The position numbers and the translations under genes were made by a program. The notes under the pieces are model-generated. The model searched no databases. It saw only the letters and a program-made list of their open reading frames with translations, and was not told the origin of the DNA. Of a stretch of 64,000 nt of DNA, positions 24,401 to 37,786 are shown one piece after another. Origin of the DNA: Coffea arabica. Taxonomy: Eukaryota > Streptophyta > Magnoliopsida > Gentianales > Rubiaceae. How positions within the stretch are numbered: the stretch's first letter is position 1; each line of letters starts with the position of its first letter. The stretch spans positions 808,501 to 872,500 of the forward strand of contig NC_092317.1 in the NCBI RefSeq assembly GCF_036785885.1. Direction: 5' to 3'.

Positions 24401-25004
24401 GATTATAGGGCCTGGGTTTGCATGACTGTGACACAGCTTAGTGTGAAATCCTCAATATGAGGTCAAAACATTGAAGCTTATATTAAAAAATAAAGAAATA
24501 AATAAAACCATGCACACACTGAAATGACCACTACTTTTTCCCCACATTGGTTAAGTTGACTTCTTGGTATAGAATCTTTTTCTCTCTTAAGTGAGATTTT
24601 TAACTAGGGTGGCCAATATATGGTCAAATTAAGGGTAAACATAATAAACATCTTGATTTACTACCACTCCTTGGAATGCTTGTTAAGCAAAATTAATGGT
24701 TTAATTTGGAGCAGAAAAGGTATATTGCTATTCTTCAAGTGATTCATGAGCTTGTTGATATAAGCCTCTTCTTTTGGAGCCTGTTGTGTTAATCGTTGTT
24801 GACTGCATCCTATCTTTTGAAATTGTATAATCTGTTGGTGGCTGCATCAAGTCCTAAGATGTGTTTGGGCTTTTTCAGTTTTGTGTGTTTCACCTTGCAT
24901 TGATATTTGCTCCTTTATAGGCCTTGATTCGTAAATGGGCACCTGTAGCGGTAGTGCTCGGCGTTGTAATCCTCCTGTTCTGGGTTAGGAAGAAGATTTG
25001 GTGA
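21500..25004 (+). CDS. SEC22: Vesicle trafficking R-SNARE SEC22
   Basis: SEC22 is the longin-type R-SNARE of ER-Golgi vesicles. Five exons: 21500-21687, 22636-22796, 22894-23040, 23643-23719 and 24921-25004; 218 aa, the usual plant length. Residues 1-125 form the longin domain (MVKLTMIARVTDGLPLVEGL; YIIEGRVCYLTMCDRAYPKK; FQYLEDLKNEFERVNG). The SNARE helix at about 130-190 has the zero-layer arginine region (NVAKLNDELYEVHQIMTRNV, VLGVGEKLDQVSQL). A C-terminal anchor follows (WAPVAVVLGVVILLFWVRKK). The H of YVFHYIIEG spans the first intron. Intron 4 (1.2 kb) carries a MITE-like repeat. The gene is convergent with KAS II. Confidence 0.97.
24003..24155. repeat. MITE-like repeat in SEC22 intron 4
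   Basis: Starts GTGTTTGGATAGGAG and contains TACTGTAGCACC, GATGTGATGTGATGT and GTGAGTTAAAAAGG, a motif order I recall as common in interspersed repeats of many eudicots. The expected right end (CCAAACAC) is degraded. Confidence 0.55.
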
Positions 25005-26424
25005 TGGATGTCGGGGAGCCTTTGCTTAGTTTGCATGAAGATGCCACCTACAGAGGCAGAAGAAAGTCATCTCTCACGTGTTCCATTATACTGGCTTATC
25101 TCAAGTGGTTTTACCCCTTGTTTGAGAATCAAAAGATACAAACAGAAGCAAGTTATTATTGACAACTTTAGGGAGCTCATTGTCATTGTAGGGCTCGTAC
25201 AGACTTCATTACCTTGTCTATCTGATATTTGTCCTTTCATCACTTCTTGCATCAAATTTTCCTACATTGACAATTGCGAGAAATTTGGAGGATATTTGGT
25301 CAAATTCTTTCTTGCGGAGGGTCCGAAGCAGAATGTGAAGTGAAAAGAAGTGCTTAAAATTATGGTGTTGCGCTAGTGTGTGCGTGCGTGTGTATAAACA
25401 TGAAATGGTACTGCTTACGTTGCCGAGTTTCCCAGGCCCATAGTAATACAAACATGTGAGAGGCGTATCTTTTATATAGGGTGCCGGTGTACTATGTTTA
25501 GGAGTGAGGTGGAGCCTGGCATTGCTGGACAAATTCTTGTAGGTTGCTGAGAGCATGTTCATGCTGTTGGATCCCAAATTTGTTTATAGAAATGTATGAA
25601 TTTCCCGTGTTAAAGCAGCTGCTTAAAGTTTAAACGCAACTTAAAGTAATTTGGTTTGCATCGATGCATCATTCTCAATCAAAAGATTCAGGTAAATGAG
25701 AGGAAATTTTTTGATGCCCAGTGAGAAATCCACGAACAAAACAGATGCAAATGGAAAGTGACTGGAAAGGTCATAATACCCTCCATAGTCAATTTTAACT
25801 CATGACCAGGAGAGTTGACTGGAAAGGTCATTTTTCTGACAATTGATACAAAAAAAAAAAAAAAAAAAAAATTGCTGATATTAGAATTCTCATCGTGGCA
25901 AATATCATTTGCTAATGATAGGGGACAGTGTGTATATATAAATATAAACACGGACGAAATCCGACAGCAATCTGAAGGAATGGGGCAAGAAAAAACGTTT
26001 GGAAGGAACATCAGAATAATAACCTAATGAGTTTTGATCCACCAGGGACCAAAGCAATCGCTCGACTTTTCGAGTCATAGAAGACTCCATTAAAATTTTT
26101 GCTGATTTTCATGGACTTGTTCATGTATTTTGAGCTTGTCTGCAATTCCAGTTTTTCATTTCTTGTGCTTCCAATGGAAGCACTCCGCAGTTTGCTCCAA
26201 GCCACCATACACAACTTCAAGAAGAAAGAAGTATCAACTGCGTACATACAATGAGTTGCCACTAATCTTTCCAGGGAAATCAAATTAAGTTGGAAGGATA
26301 TCCTAGCCAATGAGAAAAATGCTGAAGAAGAGCAATGACTGCTTCATAAAAATAGAAAGCAGTCCATTCTGTGGGGGTGACTTCATAACTGATAGTTACT
26401 TGCCCAGTCATAAGGAAGAATACT
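25005..26424. other. Convergent 3' flanks of SEC22 and KAS II
   Basis: SEC22 3' UTR probably reaches about 25500. An A-run sits at 25850-25870. KAS II 3' UTR lies in the right part. No additional gene was recognised. Confidence 0.55.
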
Positions 26425-29400
26425 TCAGTCACCCTCATCTGGCTTGTAAGGAGCAAAGAGAATGGAAGAATTGTGTCCTCCAAAGCCAAAAGAGTTGGAT
26501 AGTGCCACCTTTATTTCCAACTGCTCCTTTTTCGGGCCTACAAGCACACTGGTGTCCTGCACTAGGTTGTTACAGGATCGATATATCAATAACGAAGGAA
26601 GTCACTTAAATAAAGAAACCACTCATAGATTTTCTAAGATGATCAACCTTAATAGTAGAATACAACTTAAGAGCTTAACTCAAGGGAACAAGGGTATCAA
26701 AATCATACCACGCCTTTGTCAGGATTCTCGAGATTGATATTTGGATGGATCCATCCTGTCTGTATGGCCTATTAAAAAGCACCAAGTCCCAGATATCAGC
26801 AAGAGTTTGGACAAAAGAGCAGCTAAGAGGGCATAAGAACATAGACAAAATGTCACGAAGAACAGTGCTCATGTGATAATAAATTATCTAATATCAACTC
26901 AAATAAGAGCCTTCAATAGGCCCTTCAGCCTTCGCGAAGCAAGAACTTCTCTATGCAGGAATGCTCAAGCTAAAAATTGCCCTTCATTGTATACAAGAAC
27001 CCCAGCAGGAAATGACGAAGGGAATAAACAGGGCAAAATTGCACAAAGTCATTCCAAATGTAAGGTGTATTCCAGGATCATTTTTTGGATCCTTAAACTT
27101 AGGGCTTATTGCCGCGCCGCCTTCTCAAACCTCACATGGAAGAGAGAGTACTCATCCAGGGACTGAGTAACAATTAACATTGGCTGCGAAGGCCTTGGTC
27201 TAGTGGCTAAGGTTGAAGTTCCAAGAATTAGAGGTCTTAGGTCCAAATCCACCCTTCCCCCACCCCGCTTCTTAAATCCCACCCTTCCCCCTGCTTATTT
27301 AAAAAAATAAATAAATAAGTAAACAAATAAACCATTGACATTGACTCTTAAATACTCACCTGAGGCTCTCCAAAGCAAGTCACACACAATCTGAAACAAT
27401 AGCATTTAAAACTTTGAATGTATGCTAGGTAGTAGAAAGTACAAGACCAAATCTGAAAAATGGATTTCCCAGAAACCATGAAAGCATGGAGTAATGCTCA
27501 ACAGCAATACAAGCCACTCAAGATGCAGTTCACTAACTTCCATTGCAGCCAATTTGGTTTCAAATCTTAACATGTTTGAACTTGTTATAGATAAGCATTT
27601 TCGGATACAACTGTGAGAAACGAATGCAGCCCATCAGTTAAAAGTTTGTGTTCTTCTAAAAATCTGACAGTCCCATTCCCCTCAACAATTCTTCCTTCCC
27701 ATCCCTTCCCTTCAAAACAAAAAAAAAAAAAAAATGTTCATGAGAAAAACCATTTATACACATGCAATCAAGAGATGCAACAACTACAAATTTAGACATT
27801 ATAACTATCAATGTACAACAGAACTTGAGTAAAGCCTGCAAATCATTCTTACTTAAACACACATGATTGTTATATGCATCTAGAAAAGATTTCCTAGAAT
27901 TAAAAGTAGAAAGAAAAATTATAAAAATTATATATATATATATAACTCTTAAAAAAGCATGTCCAGTTCAATCTAATGTAATTATAAACTTCTTGTCCAC
28001 TATAATCAACACTCCAGTTACCTTAACTGTTGCAACAGCTTCTACTGCACCAGCAGCACCAAGTAGATGGCCCACCATTGACTTTGTAGAGTTCATCTTG
28101 AGCTGTAATAGTTTAGAACATGTTAAGAACAGCAAACGGAACTATGATAAGGGCCTTTTAGATAATTACCTCAGGATTCCGCCCAATACATCGCATTATC
28201 GCTTCAAACTCCTTCAGATCAGCAGCTGGAGTTGATGTTGCATGTGCATTTATATAATTAATATCTTCTCTAGCGACACCCGATTGAGCTAAGGCTTTCT
28301 CTATGCAAAGAACAATTCCTGCCCCTGTTTTATGATTTCAAAACAAATTTCAGATTTAGCATCTATTTGAAACCAAACATCAAGTTTTATAAGAAAACTC
28401 ATGCTCTCCTTTATAACCAAAGGTCCAGGGTTAAACAATCAATCTAACAAGCACTATTGCCCATTCTCTTTTAGAACAAGATTACTACACCTGCATGACA
28501 TGTCAAAGACCCCCTCAAGCTTATGGCAATTGCTTGCCTAAATGGAAAAGTAATTATTGATCAAGATAACTCATGAATTGGGAATCCATTTCCTTGACTC
28601 CATTTATAACATGGGATATGGATCTAAACACATCAGCAGAATCACTAATCTAATAAAAAGTCCATTAAGGAAGGTAGAAGAGTTGTTAAAAAATAAAAAA
28701 ACACAAGCTTACCCTCTGGATGGGGTTCAATCATATGATAAGCGTCACAAGTGAAGCTTCCACCTAAAAACTCTGCATAGATTTTCGCATCTCTTCTCTA
28801 GTGCATTAATCAGAATGGAAACAGAAAGAAGCTTCAATAAGGCTGAGAGAAACAACTCCCTGCCCCCCTCCCCAAAGAAAACAAAAGTGGTATACCTTTG
28901 CATGTTCCAACTCCTCCAGAAGTAGCACGCCAGCTCCTTCCCCCATAACAAATCCATCACGGTCCTGCATAACCACAAAAAAATAAAGAAGTATTGAGCC
29001 CTCACATGAAAAAAAAAACACACACACACACACACAGAGATAGAGAGAGAGATATTAATGTACAGAAAAATCCATGACTAGCAAGAATATTTTCAAGATT
29101 TAAGGATCAATATCGCTTTAGATTGCTGGATTCTGCAATATTATAGGTTAACCAAGTTCTGAATGCCAATAAGTATAGGCAGTAAAATCTGCAGACATGG
29201 AGTGTCAATTGTACCTCATGTACTCAAGCATCACTAAATTAACACATATTTCCTTGAGCAAGTAGAAATGTGTCCAGAAAAAGTTTTCCAGATTGACATT
29301 TTGGATGAAATTTTCCATGATTTCCCTTTTTTAGAACTAGAACCAGGAAGAGAGAGAGAGAGAACAGGATAGGTTGCTGTAATACCACATCCCAAGGACG

Positions 29401-31683
29401 TGAAGCCCTGGTTGGATCACCATTCTTCTGTGAAAGTGCCCTGCATGCAACAAATCCTCCCAATCCTGTAATCATATTTTAAAATGACAGCTTCATTAAC
29501 AGTAAACAAGGTACAACTTCAATCATGTCAGACTGAAATCATTACTAACCAATAGGAATAATTGCAGAATCTGAGCCACCGCATAGCATAATATCCTGCA
29601 GATTTCCATATATTTGAAACAGAATACTAGATCAGCTGCTACAAAATTTTCAAAGGACTGTTAAGTACCTACATGTCACAAGAATTGGGGGAGAGGAGGA
29701 TTTAGCCACTTACAGCTTCACCTCTAATGATGTGATTCGCTGCATTTAGCATACAGAAATTGCTTGTTGCACAAGCTGTAGAAATAGAGTAATTTGGGCC
29801 CATCCATCCCTACAGTTTCAGCAATTAGAGAACAGCTACAGGATTATAATCTTGATTTAACTCGATTGAAATTTTGGCAAATAATGAACTGCAGCATACC
29901 AAATCCATTGCAAGCATTGCAGACCCCATATTGGTTGTAGCAAAAGGTACACAAAAAGGATTCATCTTCTTGTATGACACCCTCAAAGCTTCTATTGCAT
30001 CGTTAAAAACCTACTCAGTTAAGCCAAAAGAGCATAGGAAGCAAAACAGCAAAAAGCCCATAATTAGTTTAATAACTGTTATGGGAGAGAGACAATACAA
30101 TGAACCCTCATTTGAGGACTAGAAGGACAAGTTAAAACTTGGCACTTGTGTGAGTTTCATAAGAATTCACTCTGAGCTGGAAGATAGAGGCATGTTCGAG
30201 TCAAAATACATATTCATTCTCAAGGTTCTAAAAATGCTTATTAGTAAGTTACCTTCATTCCACCCAGGGCAGAGCCAATTAAAACACCACATTTAGCCTT
30301 GTCAATTTCCTCCATGACATCTTCTGTGATGCCACCATCAGCTAATGCTTTTTTACCTGCAGTTAGCATGTAAAGCATGAACTTGTCCGCCCTCTTACAA
30401 AGTTTTGGAGCAACCCACCCATCAGCTGAGAAATCTTTGATTTCCCCTGCAATTCTCTGTTATACAAAATATACTGTCAACAGAAAAACCAATACCAAAG
30501 AAGTGCTATAAATAAGAAACACATAAAAAGTTCTGCTTTGATGCACAATTTACCGTTGGAAATTCAGAACAATCAAAAGTTTCAATCTGACTTATTCCAC
30601 TAACTCCTTCAAGAAGATTACTATAGAATATATCCGCATCATGACCAAGAGAGGATACTACACCAACCCCTGTTACCACTATCCTCCTTTTCTCAGTAAG
30701 AGATTTCTTCTTTGCTATGGTGTCCTTCTGTGGTTTGACTGCAACAGCCATCGCTTTGCCTAGAACAAAAACATTTCAGTCTAGGAGCTGATTCAGTTGG
30801 TTGGTATGATATGGATTATATTTTTTTAATTTTTTTAAAATCACGGAAAAATACAACATCTCACTGGAGTAAAACTTCCATTTTTATAGCACAGACAAGT
30901 GCATTACTTCCTTTTGCTTTGACAGGCAACTTTCTTGAGGCATAAAAAGCTTTACCATCAAGATTTACCGAACATTTATTTCCTATATGGTGTCCAGTGG
31001 TCCAAATTACTAGCATCACTATCTCTGTCCTTTCTCGTACTCCCATTAATATACATTCAAAGCAAAGGTGAAGTATTTATTACACATTGAACTTCACATT
31101 TAACACATTCCAAAGGCCATTTTTTGAATGCTAGTCTCATACGTTCATGGTAAAAGCATGATCCAACCACAGAATCTATCAAACGAATCTCTAAAACAAG
31201 CCTCGAGAGACGACTACTTGAGGCATGCATAAAAAACTAAGACCACCGATGACGACATCAATAGAAACCTGCAACAGAAATTCGTGCTTCTTTACCAGAA
31301 ATGGCAGCTCTATTCATCCTTCTTTGCCTGCGAGTCACCGGCTCTGCCTTGTGCCCGAAAAGTGAAAATGCATTCTCACTAAAACAAGAGAGAGAAGAAG
31401 CCAGTCCCTCTGAATTATAATATTCCTCACAGGGCTCAAAAGTAAGACAAGAATTCAACCAATTTTGGATTCCAGAAGCGCAAAACGAAGAAACCAAACC
31501 AGCACCACCCGCATTTAGGAACTGAGGCACCACCACTTTTCTTCTTCTTGCAGACCTACTCAGCCTTCTCGAACATCGAAAAATCGATGGTAACTTCAAA
31601 AAGTGATCTTTTTCACAGGACGCAGACATGCAAGCTGCAACCAGCCATGTACAAAGTGGGGAGGCAACAGAAGAAGCCATCAT
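26425..31683 (-). CDS. KASII: 3-oxoacyl-ACP synthase II, chloroplast (KAS II)
   Basis: Condensing enzyme that elongates 16:0-ACP to 18:0-ACP in plastid fatty-acid synthesis. Thirteen exons on the minus strand: 31683-31296, 30759-30554, 30456-30253, 30010-29900, 29809-29714, 29595-29550, 29465-29386, 28964-28896, 28797-28713, 28324-28170, 28102-28022, 26768-26709 and 26556-26425; 570 aa. The N-terminus [17 protein letters not shown] is Ser/Ala-rich, as in plastid transit peptides. [13 protein letters not shown] and [20 protein letters not shown] are KAS II rather than KAS I signatures. The catalytic triad is intact: Cys about 316 (STACATSN), His about 456 (NAHATSTP) and His about 492 ([12 protein letters not shown]), plus the GFGGHN loop near the C-terminus. 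Start choice: ATG 31683 or the next ATG at 31680. The 1.25-kb intron 11 holds a SINE-like repeat. Confidence 0.96.
27182..27332 (+). mobile_element. tRNA-derived SINE in KAS II intron 11
   Basis: Contains a polymerase III A box (TGGTCTAGTGGCTAAGG) and a B box (GGTCCAAATCC) spaced as in tRNAs, then an unrelated C-rich body and an A-rich tail (AAATAAATAAATAAG). It lies antisense to the host gene. The target duplication is not clear. Confidence 0.65.
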
Positions 31684-34215
31684 TGGTAAACTATGCAAAT
31701 TCAACAGAGAGGATGAGACTTTGAAGCAAATTAATACAGCCCTGTTAATTGAATCTCAATCAAGATAACATAATTTCTTGGCTTTCAAGTGATTTTGAGA
31801 AGTACCTCACCCAAAAAAAGTGATTTTGAGAGGTGGGCTCGGATAATTTGGTTGGGATAGAATAGGGGAAAGGTTTTGATACGAAGAGGAGCTGTCATAG
31901 ATTAAGAAGAGGCAGGGCAGTTACGGAGTGTTTGCTAGTGTATGCAAATCTGAGTCAGTTGCAGTATTGGACAAACAAATGAAACTTGCGAAAAGAGAAG
32001 ATGACAAAGGAGTAGACGCACAGATTGATCTATGTGTAGCCAAACACGGTACCATCACAAAGTGATTGTTTTATGGGTAAGATTGTGAGGCTCCTTGGTG
32101 GTCTACTTTGGTAAGACCAAACTTGCGCTTAGATTCCTCAGAAATTTCCTAGATTTGGACTGGAAATTATTAAATTCCTTGATTCCACAAATTAGATATA
32201 TCAACTGGTACTGTGCCACTATGTTCGCCATCTACCGTATAAGTCTTAACTTCCCTATCTTCTCGGACTGCATAGAGATTTGGTCATAGAAAGTGAAAAC
32301 AGCATGTCCTTCTGCCCAAGAGAACAGAACATTTATCTAATTAAAGATTAGAATGAACTGGAGTAAACATATTTGCTCTCTTTCACCAAGAGTAGATCCA
32401 AGAGAAAAAGCGTCCACAAAGTCACAAACCACTAAGAAGATAGACGTAAATCTGAAATGCTATTCTTAGTTTACTGTTGAATTCGAAGTATATAAATGAC
32501 AAAAAAAAAAAAAAGAAACTAAAAGTGCTGGTTTGATTGACAAAATTTGTTGAACATACTATTCTCAATTAATAATTTCATAGTCGAAACTTCTGTATAT
32601 ACTTGTCACATTTTCTGCTGCTTCAAAAAGTCGAGCAAAAAGGGAAGGTGCAGTTCTATAGCAAGCTTTTATTTTCTCCCTAAATCGATTTATTTCTTGT
32701 GGTGTAATATCCCCCTTTGCTTCAGCTTTCTTGATGTTCTTTTCTCGAAAACACAAATCTGATTCTGAAAAATATTACTCTATTCAGAAGGAGAAAAGGA
32801 TATCTTTGTGTTAACTTGGAACGAGGACAATAGGCTGGAAAGAATGTTAACCTTGAAGTTGAAGTAACAGCCTTAATTTTCTTACTTTTAGCTAAAAGTA
32901 ATAGGCTCTAATGGCACCTTGTCTGTTAATGATATGTATGCGTTGCTTGCTTTCACAATGCGCTGTCCAATTGACCAAGCAAAAACATTTATAAATCTCG
33001 TGTGAAAATGATGTCTCTCTTGTTACATTAATCTTTCGGAAAGCTGCCTAAATCAGTCTTTATACAAACTACTACTAGTAATAATAGCCTGAGACGTTAA
33101 TCGATACAACCTTAGCCTAGTAATCAAGAGTTGAGCTAGGAAAAATTAATCCATGTTAGAATAGAAAGGACTTAAGAGACTCATATCAGGTGCGGCAGTA
33201 GCACTTGACTTTGAAAATCAGCTCTCTACTCTTTATCTCTATTTGCCTCATTCAACTCGCAGTAGCTCAGTAGTAACAAACCTACACGTACGTGGTACTA
33301 ATTCATATTGCTTTTCAGAAACTTGCAAGTTTAAATGGTATATATTCATAGCACTGGCATTAAACATATTTAATACCATTAGTTAATGTCTGAAACAAGG
33401 TGATAATGATCGCTAGATGTGATTTATGTTTAGTGGAGTAGTATAGTGATGTGGTTTATGTTTAGTGGAGTAGTATAGTGATGTGGCCCAGGATATTCTT
33501 TTAAAAGCATAGCATCTAATTGGAATAGCAAGGAAGCCCATTTCTCTTTGCGATTGGGAATTCACAATTGCATGGCTGTGTTTCTGAGTATGAATGTGCT
33601 GCAACTTGGAATTTTCCAACGGAATATTGAAGATCACAAGATGAAGAACTATCCAATCAGATGATTGGCGCTGATCACATGAGAAATTCGCCTTCATTGT
33701 TAAAAACAAATTGGTACGTACATCATACACCATAGTCCGTATCCTACCGGTACTAGCAAAAGGTCAAAAGAAAAAGATGGAAGGCCTGAAAGGTGGAACC
33801 GATCATTTCATGCTGGCCGGCTGATGCTTCAACCAGTCACCTCGGTCTATTCGGCTCAGATACTCAACCCCGTAAAAAGATGGCCTAGCCATTTTGGCCC
33901 AAAAGCAATAATCAAGTCCAACACTCCCATCTTGTCGAATAATCTAATCTCTAACTAATTATATCTTTGACACCACTGTTACTTCCACTCAATCCGGTTT
34001 TAAGGACCCCATTCTTTGCGATTTGCTCTGATGTGCAGTGCAACGGTCATTCCTGTATTCAAATCCTGAGATGAATGCGCCCACCTTTTCTTGAATTTTC
34101 ATTGCATTCTGCAGGCCGGTGGAAACCCCAATTACGATTATCCCTCATTGCAAGAGATAACGTTGTTTAGAAGTGCTTCGGCTGATACTGATTAAAGGAA
34201 AATATTAGACCAAAA
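31684..34215. other. Divergent promoter region between KAS II and the SAP/CCCH gene
   Basis: About 2.5 kb between two divergent starts. It holds the promoters and leaders of both genes, a 31-34 bp tandem duplication at 33418-33485, and one unexplained possible exon at 32565-32774. No other gene was recognised. Confidence 0.55.
32565..32774 (-). other. Possible orphan coding exon, unrecognised
   Basis: On the minus strand a T-rich stretch with TTTTTCAG precedes an open frame of about 65 codons reading SDLCFREKNIKKAEAKGD, then ITPQEINRFREKIKACYRTA and PSLFARLFEAAENV, ending at a TGA at 32567-32565. Amino-acid composition looks protein-like and a splice acceptor is well placed, but no partner exon or family was recognised. 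It could be a gene relic or chance. Confidence 0.25.
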
Positions 34216-35125
34216 ATGGCGCTTCTTGAGCAACAAAACTACAATGGTGAATCAGACCATAGTGATGGATATGATTCTGATGATTCCGAAGAAGACCCAG
34301 ATTTTGATATTCTTGAAGAAAGTCGATCCAGCTTTTCCGGGCTGTCCATTAGGAGAAAATCCAATCTTGGGTAATTCGTTTTCCTTTTTGCTATTTTCCA
34401 TGAATAAAAACAATAATGATGTCTTTATTTGGCCTACTGCGTGTTTGCTCAAATGTGTCAATCACATTTTCATTATTGACTCTTTCCTGAGTATTCGAAA
34501 CGGGTTCCTGTCAAAATCTAGTATTGACAAGGAAATGATCAAGTATGCGGAGGGAGAAGGTGACCCAGATGTTACAGAAGTGGTTGTTCCCGGACTTGAT
34601 GAGAAAGATCAAAAAGGTTATGAGACTATTCAAAAGGTCATTGGAGGTTAGTACAGTGCAATCATGATAATTAGTCCATTTATTTCGGGACTATATGTTG
34701 TTCCATGCGTTGTTTGTGCTGATACTGATACATGCTTTCTGGCAGCTGGTCAGTTGGAGAAGCTTAAAGTGGATCAGTGCAAGGTGTATCTGAGGAAACA
34801 TAGTTTGAGATTAACGGGCAACAAAGAAACCCTTATTCAGCGTATTAGAGAACATCTTGAGTAATTTCTGCTTTCCATTTTCTTTTTTTTTTTTTGTTTT
34901 TTGTTCATACCTGTGTCCCCGCATTGAATGAGCTACTTAATGTTGAACCATTTTTGAGTTTTCCTAGTTTAGAAGTCTAATTTACCAGCTCTAGCATATG
35001 TTTCAGTATCCTCAATGGTGGAGGGGAGAAAAAGTACCCTGCTTCTAGTTTTCTTGTGAACTGCAAAGGTGCGTACCATCAGAATTTTTGCTTTTATAGT
35101 TACTTAGATAGTTGTAAGTTATTAG

Positions 35126-35166
<41 letters not shown>

Positions 35167-37247
35167 TTAGAGAGATCATGATATTCTTGATGATAATAGC
35201 TGATTTTACCATTATGAATTTGCACTGAACTTTGAAAGGCTCCCAACTTTATTGCCATTTTTAATTAGTTTTCCTATAATGGATTACGATTTGATTTTAA
35301 CGGGTAGCATTTCTCTTGTTAATGTGTGTATTAAGGATTGGATAACATAAATCATCTTTTTGTCTGTTTTTGAGTTTAAGTTTCTGTCTCATGCAGGTGA
35401 TGCATGCACTGGTGACATCATCCTGTTCAAACAAACTGTATATGGAATGTAAGCCCTCTGAAGAGATGGAGTCCATACTTCTATTTCTCAGTATGGCAAT
35501 CTTAATTGTGCAGAATTGTTGAGCTTAACCTTGATTACTCCAGGAAAATACTTAGTCAAGTAGTATCTCACTTAATTAACCCAGCAGAGAATGTATTACT
35601 TGATATTTATATAATGCCTACTATAAATTCTGTTGAATCTGTGTGTTGAGAATAATGCAGATTCTTAGACTTGGTCTTTATTTGCTTTTCAGGTTCAACA
35701 TTGCCTCAAGGAGTGCAAGTGGGCCCCCTTGCGGGACTCGACTGGTTGCTGGCAGGATAGTAAAAGAGAGTTATGGTGCTGCAAAGCAACAACATACCTT
35801 TACGGTGAGCTGAGTAGTTGTTCAACTTGGTGGAGTAGTAGGCTTAGGAAACTGATCGAAAATGTATGATATCAACTAAATTGAGGGGCTGACTGTTCAC
35901 CTTGGAATCCTATTAAATCAAAAGAAATGGTTTTCTTATTGTTCTAAAAGCCGCACTCCTGTATGGCTTCATCATGCTTACCAGCTGTAAGACAACAATT
36001 TGCAGGGTATCTGAGTTCAAAATGAAATTATCATGCTGTGTGAATCTAACTTGCTTGACTAATCTGTTCAGATTGAAGTACTATGGAGCAAAGGAGAGAA
36101 ATCGCTACCCCCACTTCATCCCCTTCTCATCAAGGGCAGAAATCTTTATAGGTTAACAACAATGAGACAGGTTTGTTTGCAAACAATAAAGCATCTTAAT
36201 CTCTCTCCATTCATATGTCAGGCATCAATTTTTACCTTGTTTTCCTACTGTCAGAGGTGGGAAGATGAAGAGGAAAGGAAAAGGATCTTGTCAGAAAAGC
36301 ATGCTAGAGGTGCTGTTGCTCGTTCAAATAGGGAAGCTCGTGTGCTAGAAAGAGACATGCGGAAAGTGCTGAAGTCAGATAGGTAACAATGTTCTTAGGT
36401 TTTAATGAAAAATAAAATTTGCATTTTTGTAAAAAATGATGAGATAGAAGGAACTTTTTTATATTATCTAAACCTCTGACTGATCCTCTTCCATCATTCT
36501 CATCCTTTTGTCAGGGTACTGAAGAAAGAACACAGTTTTAGAAAACAGGAAGAGAATAGAAAACAAATGCAATGTTCTCTCTCCATTCCCTTGAACAACA
36601 ACATACAACCTGAACAGCAGCCAGAGGACATGCAGGACACTTGCCAATCTCAACATTTTAAGAAGAAGGAATGCTGGGAGTTGAGAAGCTTCAAGGATAA
36701 AACTTCTGCTAGGCAAGAAGATCCAGGGTATGTGCAGATGAGGTCTAAAATTTGCACGGATGCTAATGTCCCATTGGAAGGGAATCTTTCTAGGCGACCT
36801 TTTACCAGTATGAATTGCAATCTTCCAGGGCATCCTTCTTGGATGAAAACCCATGAGGACCAAACTAAGTTCAAGAATTCAACGACCTCAGTTTACGGGG
36901 CGGTAAAAAATGCCAGACACGCAAACCACAGAAGTGTTATAAATCATCCAAGAGCCCCAGCTGGTTGTGAAATTAGCAGCACTAATTCTTTGAGTTCTTC
37001 AACAAAAAGCCATGTATATGCCAAAAATGAGAATGCACAGCAAAAGGATTTCTATCATAGAAATTGTGGTATGAATAATCCTCTGAAGAGTTCAGAGCAG
37101 ATGCGTGCTTATGTTTGGGTTGAGAATTTTGACGCATCCAGGGATATAGTCCAAGGACATTTAAAGGAAAAGAAGCAGCTGTGCAGGTACTATGCTCAAG
37201 GAAGGTGTTATTATGGATACAAGTGCAAGTATTTGCACGAGGTTTAA
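34216..37247 (+). CDS. SAP domain and CCCH zinc-finger protein (C3H62-like)
   Basis: Nine exons: 34216-34370, 34522-34646, 34746-34860, 35007-35068, 35397-35448, 35693-35804, 36072-36170, 36255-36382 and 36515-37247; 526 aa. The N-terminus is acidic (DSDDSEEDPDFDILEESRSS). A SAP motif at about 98-131 (LEKLKVDQCKVYLRKHSLRL, TGNKETLIQRIREHL) suggests nucleic-acid binding. A conserved block follows (DACTGDIILFKQTVYGMF, GTRLVAGRIVKESYGAAKQQ), then a charged coiled coil (RWEDEEERKRILSEKHARGA). The long last exon is Ser/Asn-rich and ends with one zinc finger, C506-x7-C514-x5-C520-x3-H524, two residues before the stop. The architecture matches Arabidopsis C3H62-type proteins; the target RNA or DNA is unknown. 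Confidence 0.9.
35128..35162. repeat. (TA)n microsatellite in an intron
   Basis: About 17 TA units in intron 4 of the SAP/CCCH gene. Confidence 0.9.
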
Positions 37248-37786
37248 CAAAATTAGAAACTACTATGACCAGTTTGTCCACTCTGCTCAATTTTCTACGG
37301 AGCTGGCTAGTTTTTTTTTTATCTGCTCTCGGCTTGTACTCATCTGTGTTTCCGCTTCAATCTGGAGAGGCTATAGCGATACTCAGGCAAACTCGTAGTT
37401 CAGTCTGGGTTGAGTGACACCGATTCTAATTCAGGAGAAGCTGTAATTTTGCCGGCAGGAGAATGGTTGACCTTTCACCAACTTGTCAACGCATTTTTGT
37501 CTCTATGCATTTTTGTGGCTTGCCTTGTGTCCGAGAAGAAATGGCAGTCTAATCTGCAAAGAATTTCCTTTATTGCTGTTTCATTTCGACAAATTAATTT
37601 CCAACAGGCTGCCATTTGTTCAAAGCTTGCACCTATTTGAGCTATGATCCAATTCCAGCACAAGGAGTTAACGTCAGGCACATGTTGCAATTTGCGCAAT
37701 AATGCGGTTTAACAGATTCTCTTTCTCAGTGTTGAATGTTGACGCTTGGAGATGTCTAATAAAACCTGAATATTGCCTATCTTTCC
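37248..37786. other. 3' flank of the SAP/CCCH gene
   Basis: Presumed 3' UTR, with an AATAAAA word near 37760. No other gene was recognised. Confidence 0.5.

Noticed and set aside
28745-29035. Minus-strand frame with [11 protein letters not shown] as a gene
   Set aside because: It reads intron sequence between KAS II exons 7 and 9; the exon-8 part is included in the KAS II model.
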